This document shows positions 4,716 through 8,132 of a stretch of DNA of 8,132 bases, in pieces. The stretch covers positions 1 through 8,132 of the forward strand of contig JAGWIH010000091.1 of NCBI GenBank assembly GCA_028866355.1. The letters are read 5' to 3'. Source of the stretch: Alphaproteobacteria bacterium. Its GTDB lineage: Bacteria > Pseudomonadota > Alphaproteobacteria > ATCC43930 > CGMCC-115725. The notes under the pieces were generated by a model. It saw only the letters and a program-made list of their open reading frames with translations, did no database searches and was not told the DNA's origin. The translations under genes and the position numbers were made by a program. Within the stretch, counting starts at the first letter, position 1. Each line of letters opens with the position of its first letter.

Positions 4716-5859
4716 GTGGCACTTCCCGGACCGTCCGCGGATGTTCTGGGGCGGGATCGCGCTTGCCGGCCTGGTGGTCATCGGCCTTTGGATCGCGTTG
4801 CGTCCACGCAGCACGCCGCATGCGGCGTTGCCGCTGCCAGTGGTTGCGGCGACCGCCGCGACCGGCGAAATGCCGGTCGTCTATACCGCGCTCGGCACGG
4901 TGACGCCGCTCGCCTCGGTAACGGTGCGGACCCAGGTCAGCGGGCAGTTGGTTTCCGTCGGCTTCACCGAAGGCCAGGAGGTCAAGGCCGGCGATTTCCT
5001 CGCCGAGATCGATCCGCGCCCTTTTCAGGCGGCGCTCGACCAAGCCGAAGGCCAGCTCGAACGTGACCAAGCGCAACTAGCCGGGGCGCGCGTCGATCTC
5101 GCGCGTTATGGCGTCCTGATCAAGCAGGACTCGATCGCCAAGCAGACCTATGACGACCAGGTGGCGACAGTCCACCAGCTCGAAGGTACGGTGAAGCTCG
5201 ATCAGGCGGCCGTCGAAACCGCCCGGGTCAATCTCTCCTACTGCCGCATCGTTGCGCCGGTCGGCGGCCGGGTCGGCTTGCGGCTGGTCGATCCCGGCAA
5301 TTACGTGACGCCCTCCGACACCAACGGCCTCGTGCTGTTGAATCAGATGAAGCCGATCTCGGTGCTGTTCGCGCTGCCGCAAGGGGACCTCGAAGCGGTG
5401 CTGAAGGGCGTTCACGCCGGTGCCAAACTGGCGGTTGCGGCCTTTGACAGCACCGGCACCGCGAAACTGGCCGACGGCACGCTCGCCAGCGTCGACAACA
5501 CCATCAACACCAGCACCGGCACGTTCCAGCTGCGCGCGTCGTTCGCCAACGCCGACGAGCAGCTGTTCCCGAACCAATTCGTCAACGCGCACATTACGGT
5601 CGATACGCTGAACAACGTCATCGTGATTCCGGGCGCGGCGATCCAACGCGGCGAACCCGGCACCTATGTCTATGTCGTCGGCGCCGACGATACGGTGTCG
5701 GTCCGGCCTGTGACGCTGGGCCCGTCGGCAGGCGAGAACGTCGCAATCCTGAAAGGGCTGCAGGCCGGCGACAAGGTCGTGGTCGACGGCGCCGATAAAC
5801 TCAAGAACGGCGCCAAGGTCACCCTGCGGTCGGCATCGGCCGCGCCGGCCCAGCCATGA
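4708..5859 (+). CDS. mdtA: RND efflux periplasmic adaptor subunit, MdtA type
   Basis: The product is a 383-residue membrane fusion protein that joins an inner-membrane RND pump to an outer-membrane channel. Residues 13-31 form a single hydrophobic N-terminal anchor after a short charged tail. The first lipoyl half lies at about 73-106 (VRTQVSGQLVSVGFTEGQEV), the alpha-helical hairpin at about 107-176 and the second lipoyl half at about 180-204 (VAPVGGRVGLRLVDPGNYV). The beta-barrel follows, with TSTGTFQLRASFANADEQLF and NQFVNAHI, which is highly typical of MdtA, and then the membrane-proximal domain. The start ATG at 4708 is preceded by GGAGG (4698-4702) at five bases, which decides against the in-frame GTG at 4651. 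The Ala/Pro-rich tail ends at TGA 5857-5859, 18 bases before mdtB. No outer-membrane component is in view; a TolC-like partner is expected. Confidence 0.93.
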   Translation: MLEWHFPDRPRMFWGGIALAGLVVIGLWIALRPRSTPHAALPLPVVAATAATGEMPVVYTALGTVTPLASVTVRTQVSGQLVSVGFTEGQEVKAGDFLAEIDPRPFQAALDQAEGQLERDQAQLAGARVDLARYGVLIKQDSIAKQTYDDQVATVHQLEGTVKLDQAAVETARVNLSYCRIVAPVGGRVGLRLVDPGNYVTPSDTNGLVLLNQMKPISVLFALPQGDLEAVLKGVHAGAKLAVAAFDSTGTAKLADGTLASVDNTINTSTGTFQLRASFANADEQLFPNQFVNAHITVDTLNNVIVIPGAAIQRGEPGTYVYVVGADDTVSVRPVTLGPSAGENVAILKGLQAGDKVVVDGADKLKNGAKVTLRSASAAPAQP

Positions 5860-5877
5860 TCGCACCGGCTGGGTGAC

Positions 5878-8132
5878 ATGGCGCTCAGCCCATCGCGCCC
5901 ATTCATCCTACGGCCCGTCGCCACGTCGTTGTTCATGGCGGCGATCATGCTGGTCGGCATCGTCGCCTTCCGTTTCCTGCCGCTGTCGGCGCTGCCCGAG
6001 GTCGATTATCCGACCATCGAGGTGACGACGTTCTATCCCGGCGCCTCGCCCGACGTAATGACCTCGTCGGTGACCGCGCCCTTGGAAGTCCAATTTGGTC
6101 AAATGCCGAACCTGGTCCAGATGTCGTCGACCAGTTCGACCGGCGCCTCGGTCATCACGCTGCAATTCGGCCTCAATATCAGCCTCGACATCGCCGAGCA
6201 GGAGGTTCAGGCCGCGATCAACGCCGCCGGAAATCTGTTGCCGTCGGACCTGCCGGCGCCGCCGATTTACGCCAAGGTCAATCCCGCCGATGCGCCGGTG
6301 CTGACGCTGGCGGTCACCTCGGCGACGATGAAGCTGCCGCAAGTCGAAGACTTGGCCGATACGCGATTGGCGCAGAAGATTTCGCAGCTTCCCGGCGTCG
6401 GCTTGGTCAGCATCGCCGGCGGCGAGCGGCCGGCGGTGCGCATCCAGGCCGATCTGCGCGCGCTCGCCGCCTACGGTCTCAATATCGACGATTTACGCAC
6501 AACCATCGCCAACGCGAACGTCAATACGCCGAAGGGCAATTTCGACGGCGTGTCGCGCGCCTATACCATCAACGCCAACGACCAGATCCAGGACCCCAAC
6601 GCCTATCTCGGTCTGGTGATCGCCTACAAAAACGGCGCGCCGGTGCATCTGGGCGACGTCGCGCATGTCGTCGCCGGCGCCGAGAACGACAAGCTCGGTG
6701 CCTGGATGAATACGACGCCGGCGGTGATCGTCAATGTACAACGCCAGCCGGGCGCCAACGTCATTGCCGTGGTCAACGGCATCAAGGCGCTGCTGCCGCA
6801 GCTTCAGGCGTCGTTGCCGCAGTCGGTCGACGTCTCGGTGCTCACCGACCGCACGGTCACCATCCGCGCCTCGGTGTCGGACGTCGAATTCGAGCTGACG
6901 CTGGCAGTGATTCTTGTCGTGTTGGTGATCTTCGTCTTCCTGCGCTCGAGCCGCGCCACCATCATCCCGAGCCTTTCCGTTCCGTTGTCCCTCGTCGGCA
7001 CCTTCGGCGCGATGTACCTGTTGGGGTTCAGCCTCAACAATTTGTCGCTGATGGCCCTGACGATTGCCTCGGGCTTCGTCGTCGACGACGCCATCGTAAT
7101 GATCGAGAACATCTCGCGCTATCTTGAAGAAGGCGAGACGCCGCTGCGCGCGGCGCTGCGCGGCTCGCAACAGGTCGGCTTCACCATCATGTCGCTGACC
7201 ATCTCGCTGATCGCCGTTCTGATTCCGCTGCTGTTCATGGGCGATGTTGTTGGTCGCCTGTTCCGCGAATTCGCGCTGACGCTTGCGGTCACCATCCTGA
7301 TATCGGCGGTCGTGTCGTTGACACTGGTGCCGATGGCCTGCGCCAAGCTGCTGCGCCGGCCGGGCGAAGTGCCGGAAACCCGTTTCCAACGCTGGAGCCG
7401 CGAGAAGTTCGACGCCCTCATCCATGCCTATGGCCGCGCGTTGACATGGGTGCTCGATCGCCAGGGCGCGACGTTGCTGGTTGCGGCTGCGACCCTGGCG
7501 TTGACGGTGGTGCTGTATCTCGCGATCCCGAAAGGCTTTTTTCCGGTGCAGGACACCGGCTTGATCCAGGGCATCTCGCAGGGCCCGTCCAGCGTCTCTT
7601 ACGGGGCGATGGCGGAACGCCAGCAGGCCTTGGTGGATGCCGTGCTCAAGGACCCCGCCGTCGCCAGCGTCTCGTCCTATATCGGCATCGACGGCACCAA
7701 TACGACGCTCAACAGCGGCCGGTTGTTGATCAATCTCAAGCCGAAGAACCAGCGCAGCGACGTCGAAACCGTGATCCGCCGTCTCGGCCAGGAGACCGCC
7801 AACATCCCCGGCACGACGCTTTATCTCCAGCCGGTGCAGGACCTGACCATCGACACGATGGTGAGCCGCACGCAGTACCAGTTCGCGCTCGAGGATGCCA
7901 ATCCGGACGAGCTGGCCGCGTGGGTGCCCAAGCTGGTCGACAAGCTCAACCAGACCGACGGCTTTGCCGACGTGGTCAGCGATCAGGCGAACGACGGCCT
8001 GTCCGCTTATATCGACATCGATCGCGCCACGGCGTCGCGCTTCGGCTTGACGCCGGCGACCATCGACAACGCGCTCTATGATTCGTTCGGCCAGCGCATC
8101 GTCTCGACCATCTTCACGCAGTCGAACCAGTA
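5878..8132 (+). CDS. mdtB: RND efflux pump permease, MdtB type, 3'-truncated
   Basis: The frame is open from ATG 5878 to the right edge and gives about 751 of the roughly 1030-1040 residues usual for RND pumps. These export drugs, bile salts or other toxic compounds, driven by proton influx. The first helix (about 9-30, in FILRPVATSLFM) is followed by SALPEVDYPTIEV and YPGASPDVMTSSVTAPLE, the start of the first large periplasmic domain. Helix 4 carries GFVVDDAIVMIENISRY with the proton-relay pair Asp403-Asp404. LIAVLIPLLFMGDVVGRLFR and IPKGFFPVQDTGLIQG lead into the second periplasmic domain with VSRTQYQF near residue 662. Residue-by-residue resemblance to E. coli MdtB is close throughout, more so than to AcrB. 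The ribosome site before the ATG is weak (GGGTGA only one base away), so coupling with mdtA is likely. A second pump gene of the MdtC type may follow outside the window. Confidence 0.95.
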   Translation, partial: MALSPSRPFILRPVATSLFMAAIMLVGIVAFRFLPLSALPEVDYPTIEVTTFYPGASPDVMTSSVTAPLEVQFGQMPNLVQMSSTSSTGASVITLQFGLNISLDIAEQEVQAAINAAGNLLPSDLPAPPIYAKVNPADAPVLTLAVTSATMKLPQVEDLADTRLAQKISQLPGVGLVSIAGGERPAVRIQADLRALAAYGLNIDDLRTTIANANVNTPKGNFDGVSRAYTINANDQIQDPNAYLGLVIAYKNGAPVHLGDVAHVVAGAENDKLGAWMNTTPAVIVNVQRQPGANVIAVVNGIKALLPQLQASLPQSVDVSVLTDRTVTIRASVSDVEFELTLAVILVVLVIFVFLRSSRATIIPSLSVPLSLVGTFGAMYLLGFSLNNLSLMALTIASGFVVDDAIVMIENISRYLEEGETPLRAALRGSQQVGFTIMSLTISLIAVLIPLLFMGDVVGRLFREFALTLAVTILISAVVSLTLVPMACAKLLRRPGEVPETRFQRWSREKFDALIHAYGRALTWVLDRQGATLLVAAATLALTVVLYLAIPKGFFPVQDTGLIQGISQGPSSVSYGAMAERQQALVDAVLKDPAVASVSSYIGIDGTNTTLNSGRLLINLKPKNQRSDVETVIRRLGQETANIPGTTLYLQPVQDLTIDTMVSRTQYQFALEDANPDELAAWVPKLVDKLNQTDGFADVVSDQANDGLSAYIDIDRATASRFGLTPATIDNALYDSFGQRIVSTIFTQSNQ

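Noticed and set aside
5077..5865. A 262-codon minus-strand frame antisense to mdtA
   Set aside because: It has the same reverse-frame composition artefact, and the opposite strand encodes a clear MdtA.
6493..7425. A 310-codon minus-strand frame antisense to mdtB
   Set aside because: The product is dominated by Asp, Arg, Gln and His, as expected from the reverse frame of a high-GC gene, while the plus strand encodes an unmistakable RND pump.

Overview
The window has the high G+C, strongly G/C-ending codon use and gene families of a free-living or plant/soil-associated alphaproteobacterium. No rRNA or species-diagnostic gene is present, so the assignment stops at that level. Six protein genes are well supported, two of them cut by the window edges. 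No tRNA, rRNA, CRISPR array, insertion sequence or phage gene was seen.

Left third (1-2911): a one-carbon module. The C-terminal third of a molybdopterin-dependent, NAD-type formate dehydrogenase catalytic subunit runs rightward off the left edge and ends at 900. Facing it, both on the minus strand, are a beta-class carbonic anhydrase (917-1582) and an OxlT-type oxalate/formate antiporter of the major facilitator superfamily (1655-2911). Their likely joint logic is oxalate entry with formate exchange, formate oxidation to CO2, and CO2/bicarbonate interconversion. The enzymes converting oxalyl-CoA to formate are not in view. A strong intrinsic terminator separates the antiporter from the carbonic anhydrase gene, and its U-tract runs directly into a possible promoter for a leaderless carbonic anhydrase mRNA.

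Middle (2912-4646): a 537-base stretch without a convincing gene holds the antiporter's control region, with two quasi-palindromes, and the leader of a small HU-family nucleoid protein gene (3449-3715). The HU gene converges on a class I SAM-dependent methyltransferase gene (minus strand, 3758-4390). A perfect 13-bp GC-rich hairpin fills the gap between them.

Right part (4647-8132): a rightward RND multidrug efflux operon of the mdtAB type. It may begin with a 22-codon leader ORF that overlaps the start of mdtA. The periplasmic adaptor MdtA (4708-5859) is followed after 18 bases by the inner-membrane pump MdtB (from 5878), which runs off the right edge after about 751 of the roughly 1030-1040 residues expected.

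Most of the window is ordinary accessory metabolism and efflux. I did not find a new system. The points most worth a second look are the terminator/promoter overlap ahead of the carbonic anhydrase, the formate-oxalate-CO2 gene neighbourhood with phenylalanine substitutions in the antiporter's substrate cage, and the overlapping leader ORF of the efflux operon.
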